A DNA stretch of 64,000 nt from Sphingobacterium paludis (GTDB lineage Bacteria > Bacteroidota > Bacteroidia > Sphingobacteriales > Sphingobacteriaceae), in NCBI RefSeq assembly GCF_004364125.1, contig NZ_SNZV01000010.1, positions 59,650-123,649 on the forward strand. Direction: 5' to 3'. A program made the position numbers and the translations under genes. Positions 1-8,830 of the stretch are shown one piece after another (the stretch's first letter is position 1; each line of letters begins with the position of its first letter). Under the pieces are notes generated by a model. That model was not told the DNA's origin. It searched no databases and saw nothing but the letters and a program-made list of their open reading frames with translations.

Positions 1-68
1 TTTCCTGCCATGCCAATACTTACGATAAGCAACAGGGTGATTAACCCTCTTTGTCGTTTCTCCATCAT
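1..68 (-). CDS. Partial signal-peptide gene running off the left edge
   Basis: Only the first 22 or so codons lie in the window. They read MMEKRQRGLITLLLIVSIGM and then continue off the edge, a typical N-terminal signal: positive charge followed by a hydrophobic stretch. The start (two adjacent ATG codons) lies 10 bp after the stop of the flavodoxin gene on the same strand, so the two are probably co-transcribed. An AAGG stretch a few bases upstream could be the ribosome site. The function cannot be judged; an exported or membrane protein is likely. Confidence 0.55.
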   Translation of the reverse strand, partial: MMEKRQRGLITLLLIVSIGMAG

Positions 69-78
69 ACCTTGCTAT

Positions 79-714
79 TTAGTGCTTCATTTGAATTTTC
101 TGCAACCATTTTATTACGTCTACCTGCACCTGTTTTTCTTTATCCTCCTCCATTACATACAAAATGCCATCGCGTTCTTTACCACCCTGCGTGGAAAAAC
201 CCTCCATGATGGTGCTGTTTGGACACAGCTGCCTTACCGTTTCGAAACTGTTACCGATGCCGTAACCGGCGTTCGTATTAAAAGGTACTACTATTTTACC
301 GCTTAAATCGTGTTGGCTTAAAAAGCTTTTCATGGGTGGAGGTAACTGCATTCCCCACGTTGGAAAGCCGATAAACAGTACATCGTATTTTGCAATATCC
401 TCGACCTTCGTTTTGAGTGGCGGCAGATATCCCCTCCGGTTTTCTTCCGCTACTTGATCAACAGTCGTCTGATAATGTTCGGGATAAGGGTTTTCTAATT
501 CCAATGCAAGCAACGTACCCCCAACCTGTTTATGAATAATGCCAGCAACCGCCTTTGTATTGTTCGTTCGTGATACATAAACGATCAGCACGCGTTCGGG
601 CTCGATGCCCGGTTGTTCATATTGACCTGCTGTATCCGTTGTGGCAGTACAAGACAATGGCAACACCCACATAAGGACTGCTATTTTCGTTATCCAATTG
701 CTATTTTTTATCAT
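79..714 (-). CDS. Flavodoxin-fold lipoprotein (Flavodoxin_4-like)
   Basis: The 211-residue protein has a signal peptide ending in a lipobox (LPLSC, Cys22), so it is probably a lipid-anchored envelope protein. Residues 40-205 look like a flavodoxin fold: VLIVYVSRTNNTKAVA is an FMN phosphate-binding loop, and GFPTWGMQLPPPMKSFL is typical of the Flavodoxin_4 group. Such proteins bind FMN and carry electrons or reduce quinones; the partner here is unknown. It is divergent from an AraC regulator 201 bp away, which may control it, and is followed by a small signal-peptide gene. A second exported flavodoxin/AraC pair occurs at 57533-59551. Confidence 0.8.
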   Translation of the reverse strand: MIKNSNWITKIAVLMWVLPLSCTATTDTAGQYEQPGIEPERVLIVYVSRTNNTKAVAGIIHKQVGGTLLALELENPYPEHYQTTVDQVAEENRRGYLPPLKTKVEDIAKYDVLFIGFPTWGMQLPPPMKSFLSQHDLSGKIVVPFNTNAGYGIGNSFETVRQLCPNSTIMEGFSTQGGKERDGILYVMEEDKEKQVQVDVIKWLQKIQMKH

Positions 715-880
715 GCTGCGTATAATGTGTATACCCTTATCTCCAGGTGATCATAGTCCTATATCGTGAACAGAACAAAGTTGTGGTTAATTGTTGGCTT
801 CCGGCGTATACCGATTACGGTGTTCGTTACCAAAATCACTGATTCGCATGTAACAGGCAACAATGGGGAGAATGATTTCG

Positions 881-888
881 TAATTTTG
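881..888 (+). promoter_or_regulatory. Bacteroidota -7 box for the AraC gene
   Basis: TAATTTTG matches the TAnnTTTG consensus and lies 28 bp before the ATG at 916. This would give a short leader. No convincing TTG -33 element was seen at the usual spacing. Confidence 0.5.
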
Positions 889-915
889 CTTTGTAAGCTA
901 TAAACAATAGAGGCT

Positions 916-1809
916 ATGGAAGATATACGTTATTTCGGCAGTGTTAAAGAGTACAATGATTTCAACAACAATGCGACGCTTCACCCTTTGGTCAGTGTGG
1001 TTCATTTGGAAAAAGCTGCTCCGAGGAAACTTCAACGTCTGCGCTACGGCTTTTATACGGTCTTTCTCAAACAGATATATTGTGGTGATTTGCGCTACGG
1101 GCTGAATACGTATGATTACGAGGAAGGAACCTTAATATTTCTAGCTCCTCAACAGGCTATCGGCGAAAGTGGTGATACCTATTATCAGCCACAAGGACTT
1201 GCGCTCGTGTTTCATCCTGATTTAATTGCCGGAACCACGCTGGGTAAAAACATGACTGATTATCATTTTTTCTCGTATGCGGTTAATGAAGCCCTGCACT
1301 TGTCCGAACAGGAAAGAAAGATTATCCATGATTGCTTTGGGAAAATTGAATATGAGTTGCAGCACGCTATTGACAAGCATAGTAAAAAGCTCATTGTCTC
1401 CAATATCGAGCTATTTTTGAATTATTGTACCCGCTTTTACGATCGTCAATTTATCACGAGGGAGCATGTCAATAAAGGTATTTTGGAACGCTTTGAGGAG
1501 TTGCTTAGGAGCTACTACTTATCGGATAAGCCACAGGTACTGGGACTACCATCCGTTTCTTGGTGTGCTGGTGAACTAAACCTCTCGACCAACTATTTTG
1601 GTGATTTAATTAAAAAGGAAATCGGTGTGTCTGCTCAGGAATATATTCAAACGCATGTTATCCATGCAGCAAAAGAGCGGATTTCTGCCGGTGACCAATC
1701 TATCAGCGAGATTGCGTACGAGCTGGGCTTTAAATATCCGCAGCATTTTAGCCGCCTGTTTAAACAGAAAGAGGGCGTGACGCCTAATGAATTCAAAAAT
1801 TTGAGTTAA
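916..1809 (+). CDS. AraC family transcriptional regulator
   Basis: The 297-residue protein has an N-terminal cupin-like effector region (about 20-170) and a C-terminal double helix-turn-helix (about 200-297). The second helix-turn-helix is clear: ISEIAYELGFKYPQHFSRLF followed by KQKEGVTPNEFK, a close match to the AraC signature. The first helix-turn-helix segment contains SWCAGELNLSTNYFGDLIKK. It is divergent from the flavodoxin lipoprotein gene and is the natural candidate to regulate it. This layout (AraC regulator beside a divergent oxidoreductase) is common in Bacteroidota. A -7 box lies at 881-888. The effector is unknown. Confidence 0.92.
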   Translation: MEDIRYFGSVKEYNDFNNNATLHPLVSVVHLEKAAPRKLQRLRYGFYTVFLKQIYCGDLRYGLNTYDYEEGTLIFLAPQQAIGESGDTYYQPQGLALVFHPDLIAGTTLGKNMTDYHFFSYAVNEALHLSEQERKIIHDCFGKIEYELQHAIDKHSKKLIVSNIELFLNYCTRFYDRQFITREHVNKGILERFEELLRSYYLSDKPQVLGLPSVSWCAGELNLSTNYFGDLIKKEIGVSAQEYIQTHVIHAAKERISAGDQSISEIAYELGFKYPQHFSRLFKQKEGVTPNEFKNLS

Positions 1810-2017
1810 AAAAACGTTGTACCATGCGTCGTTTTATGCGTAACAAAAGTATGAAAGGCAAGGATAATTAAATAATACATGCTATTTTAGGGATGTAATC
1901 CAGTGGCGTATTATTTGATAATGTCTACACTATTGCCACGAGCGGGCATACGTAAAACCTAAGCATCTATATGCACACTGGACGTGTAATCCTTTATGAA
2001 ACGAAGCTAACCCACTT

Positions 2018-3553
2018 ATGAATACATTCATTCCATGCCCTCTATATTTAATTTTATTAGTGCTACTCACCGCGTGCTCATCCACACAAAAATTCACAAA
2101 CCCCGTTATTTCAGGCGATCTCGCTGACCCTAGTGTCATCCGTATCCATGACACCTATTACGCAACATCTACATCGTCGGAGTGGGCGCCCTTTTATCCC
2201 TACTTTAAATCTAAGGATCTGATCAATTGGACACAAATCGGACATATTTTCGACGTTCAACCCGAATGGACGTCATCTTCTTTTTGGGCACCCGAGCTCT
2301 ACGAGCTCAATGGAAAAGTGTATTGTTACTATACGGCTCGACGCCGTTCCGATGGCGTAACCTGCATTGGCGTTGCGATAGCTAATTCTCCGGAAGGTCC
2401 GTTTGTGGATCATGGCATCCTGATCGATCACGGAACAGAGGCTATAGACGCTTTTGTTTTTGAGGATGAGGGCCAACTGTACATCACTTGGAAAGCATAT
2501 GGGCTGGATGAAAGAAACATTGAAATTGTTGGAAGTAAATTGTCTGCCGATGGTTTACGGCTGGAAGGAGAGCTGTTTTCCTTGCTGCGCGATGATGAAG
2601 GCATTGGTATGGAAGGCCAATATCATTACAAAGAGGGTGACTATTATTATTTGATCTATGCTGCTCGCGACTGCTGCGGCCCGAAAAGCAACTATGATGT
2701 CCGCGTGGCACGCGCCAAAAGCTTTACCGGACCTTACGAAAAATATGAAGGTAATCCGATCTTAACCGGCGGCAAGGAATACGTTTCTGTAGGGCACGGA
2801 ACGGGAGTAAAAGGCTTGGACGATAACCACTATTATTTATGCCACGGCTATCTTGCCGGCGACAATGTCTATCAGGGGCGTCAGCCTATTCTGCAACAGA
2901 TCAAAATGGACGCAGCAGGTTGGCCTTACTTTGTTACCGGAAAAGAAGCTGTCCGCAATCAACAGCTGATCGAGGCTGCCAAGAAGCAGAAGGAAACTCC
3001 GGATTTTGAGGACTCATTTGATAGCCAAAGCCTGAAACCAGCATGGACATGGAATTACGCTTTTGCGACTAACGAATTCGAACTAGCAAATAAACAGCTT
3101 CATTTAAAAGGAACGCCAAAGTCGGACAATAACTACGGAACCGTGATGTGTATCCGCCCGACGACTCAACACTACAGCTTTGAGACGCAGGTTGTTAATC
3201 AGAATGATGCGGCAAAAGGATTAACGCTTTACGGAGATCATAAAAACCTTTTTCTTTTGTATACTCAGGGCAAGGAACTTCATTTAAAATCGGTGAAGGA
3301 TGGACAAGAAACCTTACTTCAAACAATCGTTCACAAAGCAGATCCTATGTACCTCAAAGTTGAAGTAACCCGTGGTGTGTATTGTGATTTCTTTTGGAGC
3401 ACAGACGGTCAAGCCTGGAATAAAATAAATAAGGAAGCTATAGATGCCGCTGCGCTGACCCGATGGGATCGTGTTGCACGCCCCGGCCTAATACATGTAG
3501 GCAACGCAAATGAGCCTGCCGTTTTTAGCTACTTCAAAATGAAGAGGCATTAA
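2018..3553 (+). CDS. GH43 family lipoprotein glycosidase
   Basis: The 511-residue protein starts with a lipoprotein signal (LLTAC, Cys20). Residues 25-310 form a GH43 five-bladed propeller with the expected acidic triad: Asp37 in GDLADPSV (general base), Asp144 in EAIDAF (pKa modulator) and Glu199 in GMEGQYHYK (general acid). Residues 335-511 look like the C-terminal beta-sandwich often fused to GH43 xylosidases and arabinofuranosidases. The family cleaves alpha-L-arabinofuranosides or beta-xylosides; the exact substrate cannot be read here. It is a single gene, convergent with the mannan PUL, and does not obviously belong to it. Confidence 0.88.
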   Translation: MNTFIPCPLYLILLVLLTACSSTQKFTNPVISGDLADPSVIRIHDTYYATSTSSEWAPFYPYFKSKDLINWTQIGHIFDVQPEWTSSSFWAPELYELNGKVYCYYTARRRSDGVTCIGVAIANSPEGPFVDHGILIDHGTEAIDAFVFEDEGQLYITWKAYGLDERNIEIVGSKLSADGLRLEGELFSLLRDDEGIGMEGQYHYKEGDYYYLIYAARDCCGPKSNYDVRVARAKSFTGPYEKYEGNPILTGGKEYVSVGHGTGVKGLDDNHYYLCHGYLAGDNVYQGRQPILQQIKMDAAGWPYFVTGKEAVRNQQLIEAAKKQKETPDFEDSFDSQSLKPAWTWNYAFATNEFELANKQLHLKGTPKSDNNYGTVMCIRPTTQHYSFETQVVNQNDAAKGLTLYGDHKNLFLLYTQGKELHLKSVKDGQETLLQTIVHKADPMYLKVEVTRGVYCDFFWSTDGQAWNKINKEAIDAAALTRWDRVARPGLIHVGNANEPAVFSYFKMKRH

Positions 3554-3784
3554 TAAACACAAGTGGTAATGAAGGTAGGGAGCGATAAGATTAAAGTACC
3601 ACACTGACCCATCGCATTACACCATACCGTTTGACAGCGATCGAAAGCCATGTACTAAAAGAATGACGTTGATCAAATCTTTACTATTTCCTTCCCTAGG
3701 CGGGAAGGTAAAGAATATGTTTGCGGATTGGATGATGGAAAATTCGTTGTGGGCATGAGCTTATCGCTCACGCCCTAACAACTT
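3554..3784. terminator. Convergent intergenic region with two hairpins
   Basis: Between the convergent GH43 and DUF4965-type genes there are two inverted repeats: CCTTCCC/GGGAAGG with a 5-nt loop at 3690-3708, and a 10-bp stem with one mismatch (GGGCATGAGC/GCTCACGCCC) at 3751-3775. The mismatch becomes a G-T wobble on the minus strand, so the second hairpin fits the end of the PUL transcript. Neither has a good U tract. No gene is seen here. Confidence 0.4.
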
Positions 3785-6265
3785 CTATTTACTCCACTTA
3801 TCTGCTAACATCTTCATGTAGAATCCACCGACAACGCTACGCGCTTTAAAATTTTCCCGAATACCATTCGTAGAATCATAGAAATCGTTCAGCGGCACGC
3901 GGGATGGTGTTTCAATCGCATGTTGAAACACCGGGTGTATAAACTTTTCGAAGGTCGGCCGGTCCGTTGTCAAGACTGCCGTCCATAGTATCCAGTCATT
4001 TTTCGTATAGTTCTTCCGGCTGTCCAAGGGTAAGCCGAAACGATTCATACGCGGCAAGTAATAGGCAATTTCCTTTGCAGCCACCGTTTTTGGAAACAAG
4101 CCAAAATCTAAAACCTTATCCCAGACGAGGTTATATTTTTGGCTCCAGGTATTGGGGTCATCAAAGGTAAGTGCGTAGTGGTCTCCGCCATCGGCCATGG
4201 CCATCCATTTGGGCACCATCTCCTGCGCAATCTTCTGATAGCGATCTGCAACATCTTTCTTTCCCAGCAGTTCTGCAAGCCGTGCATAGCTGGCGATACC
4301 CATAATCGCTTTCAGCGAAAGATTGGCATTCCGAGCAAGGTGGCCAGCGAAGTCATCGGTACAAAGCTGCGTTTTTGGATCGAGCCCTTCTTTGACGAGG
4401 TAATCCGTCCACTTGGTTAATATGTCCCAATGTTTAGCCGCATATGCGGCATTGCGTTCGGCTTGCGCTATCGCTGCTGTCATAATGAGCATATTTCCTG
4501 ACTCCTCGACGGGCATCGGCTCGCCGTAGGTCTGTCCATTCGCGCGCGGATACGTTCCCAGGTCATGTGCAGCCCACGGATGTGGGTACTTTCCGCTTTC
4601 ACTGAAATGGAAAATACCATTGAGCATGCCCTGCAGCAACACCGGGTTGTAGAGCAGGTACAAAGGTGATGATGGGTAGGTCACATCCACCGTGTTGATA
4701 AATCCGCCGCTATTATTTTCTTTGGATAACCACAATACTTCTTTTGCCGGCCCTTCCACTAAGGTATGCGCAGCGATACTCTGTCTATATGCTATAACAC
4801 AGAGCTGTGCATATTCTTCTCCTCCGGCCGCATAAGCCTGCTGTTGTAGGGTTTTATCAAAATCAGCACAGCGCTGCATTAGTATTTTATAATCTTCCAC
4901 CGCAGCCTGTAGTTGCGATTCGAAAGCACGGTCGCCATTTTTGTTCCACCAAGGGCGTAGATCTTGGTTAAAATACTGAATAGCGATCACTTCATCATAT
5001 CCGATGGTTAGAAAACGCTCTACAGGGGAAGTTCCCACCGCGCCTAATGAGATTTCGGTATGCAACGATAGCGATTTGCCGCGATATGGACTGTCCTTTT
5101 TTTGTGCATTGCTCCCCGACAGGTATTGTTTGACATCTTTACCTGCAGGTGCCGCAACGTATAGGTAACCCCAGTCGATACGCATATCGTCTGCGCCTTT
5201 TTGTAAAGTTGGCTGTTCGACAGTACCCGCCTTCAGGATAGAAAGTTCTCCATCCGTGTAAGCCCATCCTTCGACTTCTTGCTGATCGGACATGTATACC
5301 GCGATGTCCGAAGACACTTCTTGGTGAACCTTAACACGATGTTGCTTGCCATCTTTCGAGCTGACCTCGTAGGCAATGTAAGAAACAGGCCGCGCGAGAA
5401 GATCAAGATTGTCTAGCAAGAGTGGTGAAGTGAACGTTACTTTTAGGGCGACGCCGGCACAGTCAAATGTATACACCGTTTGTGTGGCATGCACATCTAC
5501 GCCCGTTTGCTGCGCAACAGCCACGCCTGCCTTGCCAGATGGTAGCTTGCTTACCAAGTCAACATCGAGAAACCGCCCGCCCGCTGTATTCTTTACATGT
5601 ATCGCAAGTACATTGTTGCCTACACGCAGCAGCCCTTTGGCTTTGGACGAAATATCAAAATACTCAAAGCTATTATTCCATCCCTCCTTCTCAAAAACAA
5701 GTTTCCCATTGAGGTACACTTCGACATTATCATCATGATGTAATTTCAGATACAACGGTTCATTTTGAACTACTTTATCCAGCGAAAACTCCCGCCTCAC
5801 CCATATGTTATCGGAATTCCAAAATGTGCCGGATACCGATTTATTATCAGAGATGGGCAGCACGCCCTCCTTCCAATCAGCGGCTTTGAAACTTAATGCC
5901 TGCCAATCCTTCGCTTGGGCTTTCTCGGTATACATCACCGCTGCTTTCCCCTCTTCTCCTACACGTGGCATAATCGTTTGGTACTGCGGAGCATCCATGC
6001 CCATAAAACGATAGGTTGTGCCATCTACCTCGAGGTACCCGGTCAAGCCATGTGCCACCCCCGTCCAATGCTCTGTAGCCTTATCGGTCAGCACATCGCT
6101 CGTTGACCAAATACTGAAATTGGGATTATGGGTCACCAAAGGATAAGCTGGAGCCTTCCGAGCCTGGTTGTTCTGGGCGGAAGCCGCCAGCACACTGAAA
6201 ACCGACGCGAACAGCCATAAGCATCTACGCACTCCTCGTCTGCTACACTTCATTATTTCTGTCAT
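3785..6265 (-). CDS. DUF4965/DUF5127/DUF1793 (glutaminase-like) exported protein
   Basis: The 826-residue exported protein has a signal peptide ending near ASAQ. By composition and order it matches the DUF4964 - DUF5127 - DUF4965 - DUF1793 family, often labelled glutaminase-like from fungal GtaA. An extra beta-sandwich at about 110-235 resembles the galactose-binding domain of beta-galactosidases (NVEVYLNGKLVFEKEGWNN). The C-terminal half is an alpha-helical toroid (EESGNMLIMTAAIAQAERNA; LARNANLSLKAIMGIASYA). These proteins occur often in Bacteroidota PULs without a proven activity; glycosidase action is plausible. It is the last gene of the mannan PUL, 148 bp after GH92. The start could also be the Met at residue 5. 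Confidence 0.8.
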   Translation of the reverse strand: MTEIMKCSRRGVRRCLWLFASVFSVLAASAQNNQARKAPAYPLVTHNPNFSIWSTSDVLTDKATEHWTGVAHGLTGYLEVDGTTYRFMGMDAPQYQTIMPRVGEEGKAAVMYTEKAQAKDWQALSFKAADWKEGVLPISDNKSVSGTFWNSDNIWVRREFSLDKVVQNEPLYLKLHHDDNVEVYLNGKLVFEKEGWNNSFEYFDISSKAKGLLRVGNNVLAIHVKNTAGGRFLDVDLVSKLPSGKAGVAVAQQTGVDVHATQTVYTFDCAGVALKVTFTSPLLLDNLDLLARPVSYIAYEVSSKDGKQHRVKVHQEVSSDIAVYMSDQQEVEGWAYTDGELSILKAGTVEQPTLQKGADDMRIDWGYLYVAAPAGKDVKQYLSGSNAQKKDSPYRGKSLSLHTEISLGAVGTSPVERFLTIGYDEVIAIQYFNQDLRPWWNKNGDRAFESQLQAAVEDYKILMQRCADFDKTLQQQAYAAGGEEYAQLCVIAYRQSIAAHTLVEGPAKEVLWLSKENNSGGFINTVDVTYPSSPLYLLYNPVLLQGMLNGIFHFSESGKYPHPWAAHDLGTYPRANGQTYGEPMPVEESGNMLIMTAAIAQAERNAAYAAKHWDILTKWTDYLVKEGLDPKTQLCTDDFAGHLARNANLSLKAIMGIASYARLAELLGKKDVADRYQKIAQEMVPKWMAMADGGDHYALTFDDPNTWSQKYNLVWDKVLDFGLFPKTVAAKEIAYYLPRMNRFGLPLDSRKNYTKNDWILWTAVLTTDRPTFEKFIHPVFQHAIETPSRVPLNDFYDSTNGIRENFKARSVVGGFYMKMLADKWSK

Positions 6266-6341
6266 ATTGTATTTTATTCAGTTTATCACTTGTGTTAAAG
6301 ATACGCTAAGGTTCCTTGCCCTAACTATCAGATAATATTCA

Positions 6342-6367
6342 AAAAATGGCACCAACTGTTCATTTTT
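6342..6367. terminator. Weak AT-rich hairpin after GH92
   Basis: AAAAATG/CATTTTT with a 12-nt loop lies between GH92 and the following DUF4965-type gene. It could attenuate transcription between them. The stem is AT-rich and support is weak. Confidence 0.2.
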
Positions 6368-6413
6368 CGTTTTCCTTAAGCACGCATTGCTAAGCTGCTT
6401 CACTTTTCCCTTT

Positions 6414-8702
6414 TTAACGGCCTCGAGAAAAAGAATACGGTTTATCCGCCGCTGCTGTACCTCTAGAAAAATTAGGTTGTGCGGACATGCTAAAGTTAAG
6501 TTTAGCCCCCTTATACAAATCTTCGATACGCAAATAGTTTTGTGTATATTTTTTTCCGTTGACACGTAGCTGATTCACGTAGACACTTTCTTTGGACTGA
6601 TTTTCTGCGGAGATAATTATTTTTTTTCCATTCTCAAGGCTCACGGTTACTTCATCAAACTGCGGAGACCCCAACACATATTCGCCAGCCCCTGGCGCAA
6701 CCGGATAAAAACCTAAGGATGAAAACACATACCAGGCTGACGTTTGTCCATTATCTTCGTCACCGCAATAGCCATCCGGGCCTGCGGAATAGAGCTTATC
6801 CATGATCTCGCGCACCTTATTCTGCGCCTTCCAAGGAGAGGCAGAATAATTATATAAGTACGGCATGTGCTGTATAGGTTGGTTACCATGCGCATACTGC
6901 CCCATGTTCATAATCTGCATTTCACGCATTTCATGAATCATACTGCGGCTTTTCATTCCCTCTTGGCTAGGCACCACAAATACGGTGTCTAACATCGCGG
7001 TGAATGCATTATCGCCTCCCATCAGGTCGATCAACCCTTGCGGATCATGGAATACACAAAAGCTCCAATGCCACGAGTTGCCTTCCGTAAACTCCTTTGA
7101 CCAGGCGCTGGGGTCAAAATTTTTAACAAATGTCCCATCTTTATTCTTTCCTCGCATCAGCTTCGTGGATGGATCGTACAGGTTTTTATAATTAAGTGCC
7201 CTTTCGGCATATATGTTGGTTTCGGCGTCTGGTCGTCCTAAAGCCTTGCCAAACTGATATATACACCAATCATTATAGGCATATTCCAATGTTCGCGCAG
7301 CATTTTGCGATATTCCCGCATCTGCAGGAATGTATCCTAAAGTATTATACAGCTCATGGCCGTATCTTCCAGTAGAGGTATTCGTAGGGTGCACGTTATT
7401 TGTTCCCCATTGCACGGCTTCCCAAAGTAGCATTGGGTCGTAGCCCTTTCGCCCGGTCAGATAGGCATCTGCCACAACAGAGGCCGAATTGTTTCCGATC
7501 ATGGAGGCGCGATGTCCCGGGGAAGCCCATTCGGGTAAAAAGCCACTTTCTTTATACGCGTTAACGAGGCCTTCCTGCATGCGGTCGTTCATCGAAGGAT
7601 ACAACAAATTCAGTAACGGAAACAAGCTACGGAACGTGTCCCAAAAACCTGTATCAGTAAACATCTCTCCGGGTAGTACTTTTCCGTTATATGGGCTGTA
7701 GTGTACGCGATTTCCGGACGCATCTATTTCGGAAAGGTCGCGGGGAAAGAGCGTAGAACGGTATAGACAGGAATAAAAAGTCTGCAAACGTTCTAGATTC
7801 TTATCTTTAATCTGCACACGTCCAAGAACATCGTTCCACGCGGCACGCCCTTCATTTGCAACCTCCTGCAGTGACTTCCCACGTACCTCCTTTAAATTTA
7901 AGGAGGCTTGTTCAAAACTAATGAATGAGGAAGCGACGCGAGCCGTTATCTGCTGCCCTTTTTTTAGTCCTTTGAATCCGACAATCGCTCCTGCGTGATC
8001 TGTGGTTACCTCAAGACCTTTTTGGGCTTTCAGGTTGCCGTTGTCTACTAAAAAATAGCTGTCCAACGGTTGGTCGAATTCAATAACAAAATAGTTCTTG
8101 AAGTTCTCGGGTGTACCCCCACTGTTGCGCGTATTGTATCCGATAATCTTATTTTCTTCGGGGATCAGCTTCACGAAAGAGCCCTTATCAAAAGCATCGA
8201 TGACAACATATGCACTATCCGTTTCGGGGAAAGTAAATTGAAAGACGACGGCCCGTTCTGACGGGCTGAACTCTGTCGTTATACCGTGATCTGCTAAGAA
8301 TACACTATAATAGTAGGGCTTTGCTATTTCCGCTTTATGTGAATACCAACTGGCTCGCGCATTTTGGTCAAATAAAGGCTTTCCTGTTATAGGCATCAAC
8401 GAAAACTGTCCATAATCGTTATTCCACGGACTGGGTTGATGGGTTTGCTTAAAGCCTTTAATCTTGTCGGCCGAATAGGTGTATACCCATCCGTCTCCCA
8501 TATCTCCGGTCTGCGGCGTCCAAAAGTTCATGCCCCATGGACGGGCAATAGCGGGATAGGTATTTCCTGTCGAAAGTTCATACTTGGATAACGTCCCCAC
8601 TAATGTGCTCACATAATCTACCGGTTGCAGCGATTGTGCGGCAATTTTCTGGATAGACAGCATCCATAATAAGGCAAACAGAAAAAAAGAATTGTGTTTC
8701 AT
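6414..8702 (-). CDS. GH92 alpha-mannosidase
   Basis: The 762-residue exported protein (signal peptide ending near AAQS) is a GH92 enzyme. This calcium-dependent family removes terminal mannose from alpha-1,2-, 1,3-, 1,4- or 1,6-linked mannans and N-glycans with inversion. Family hallmarks are present: the early DTGFWDTFRSLFPLL motif, GNQPIQHMPYLYNY, and the catalytic-region motif GDEDNGQTSAWYVFSSLGFY starting at residue 647. The C-terminal ending (RGTAAADKPYSFSRGR) is typical of Bacteroidota GH92 proteins. Located downstream of two GH76 genes, it would trim side chains or products of an alpha-mannan. The linkage cannot be read from sequence. An 18-bp palindrome sits 28 bp upstream. Confidence 0.93.
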   Translation of the reverse strand: MKHNSFFLFALLWMLSIQKIAAQSLQPVDYVSTLVGTLSKYELSTGNTYPAIARPWGMNFWTPQTGDMGDGWVYTYSADKIKGFKQTHQPSPWNNDYGQFSLMPITGKPLFDQNARASWYSHKAEIAKPYYYSVFLADHGITTEFSPSERAVVFQFTFPETDSAYVVIDAFDKGSFVKLIPEENKIIGYNTRNSGGTPENFKNYFVIEFDQPLDSYFLVDNGNLKAQKGLEVTTDHAGAIVGFKGLKKGQQITARVASSFISFEQASLNLKEVRGKSLQEVANEGRAAWNDVLGRVQIKDKNLERLQTFYSCLYRSTLFPRDLSEIDASGNRVHYSPYNGKVLPGEMFTDTGFWDTFRSLFPLLNLLYPSMNDRMQEGLVNAYKESGFLPEWASPGHRASMIGNNSASVVADAYLTGRKGYDPMLLWEAVQWGTNNVHPTNTSTGRYGHELYNTLGYIPADAGISQNAARTLEYAYNDWCIYQFGKALGRPDAETNIYAERALNYKNLYDPSTKLMRGKNKDGTFVKNFDPSAWSKEFTEGNSWHWSFCVFHDPQGLIDLMGGDNAFTAMLDTVFVVPSQEGMKSRSMIHEMREMQIMNMGQYAHGNQPIQHMPYLYNYSASPWKAQNKVREIMDKLYSAGPDGYCGDEDNGQTSAWYVFSSLGFYPVAPGAGEYVLGSPQFDEVTVSLENGKKIIISAENQSKESVYVNQLRVNGKKYTQNYLRIEDLYKGAKLNFSMSAQPNFSRGTAAADKPYSFSRGR

Positions 8703-8729
8703 ATGTATATCATTTGTGTGTTAACGGCC

Positions 8730-8747
8730 ATTTGCCAGCTGGCAAAT
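8730..8747. promoter_or_regulatory. Perfect 18-bp palindrome upstream of GH92
   Basis: ATTTGCCAGCTGGCAAAT is a perfect inverted repeat in the 128-bp gap before the GH92 start. It has the form of a dimeric repressor or activator site. I found no second copy elsewhere in the window. No T tract follows it, so a terminator is unlikely. Confidence 0.45.
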
Positions 8748-8830
8748 TCATGCGGGTTTGCGCTTTCCAAAGATGGACATTTCATACCTTATTTTTTAAT
8801 TGCAGTCACGATGACCAATACGTTGTCGGT

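Noticed and set aside
6278..6565. A 95-codon minus-strand frame between GH92 and the DUF4965-type gene
   Set aside because: It overlaps the GH92 3' end in another frame and has no signal, motif or ribosome site.
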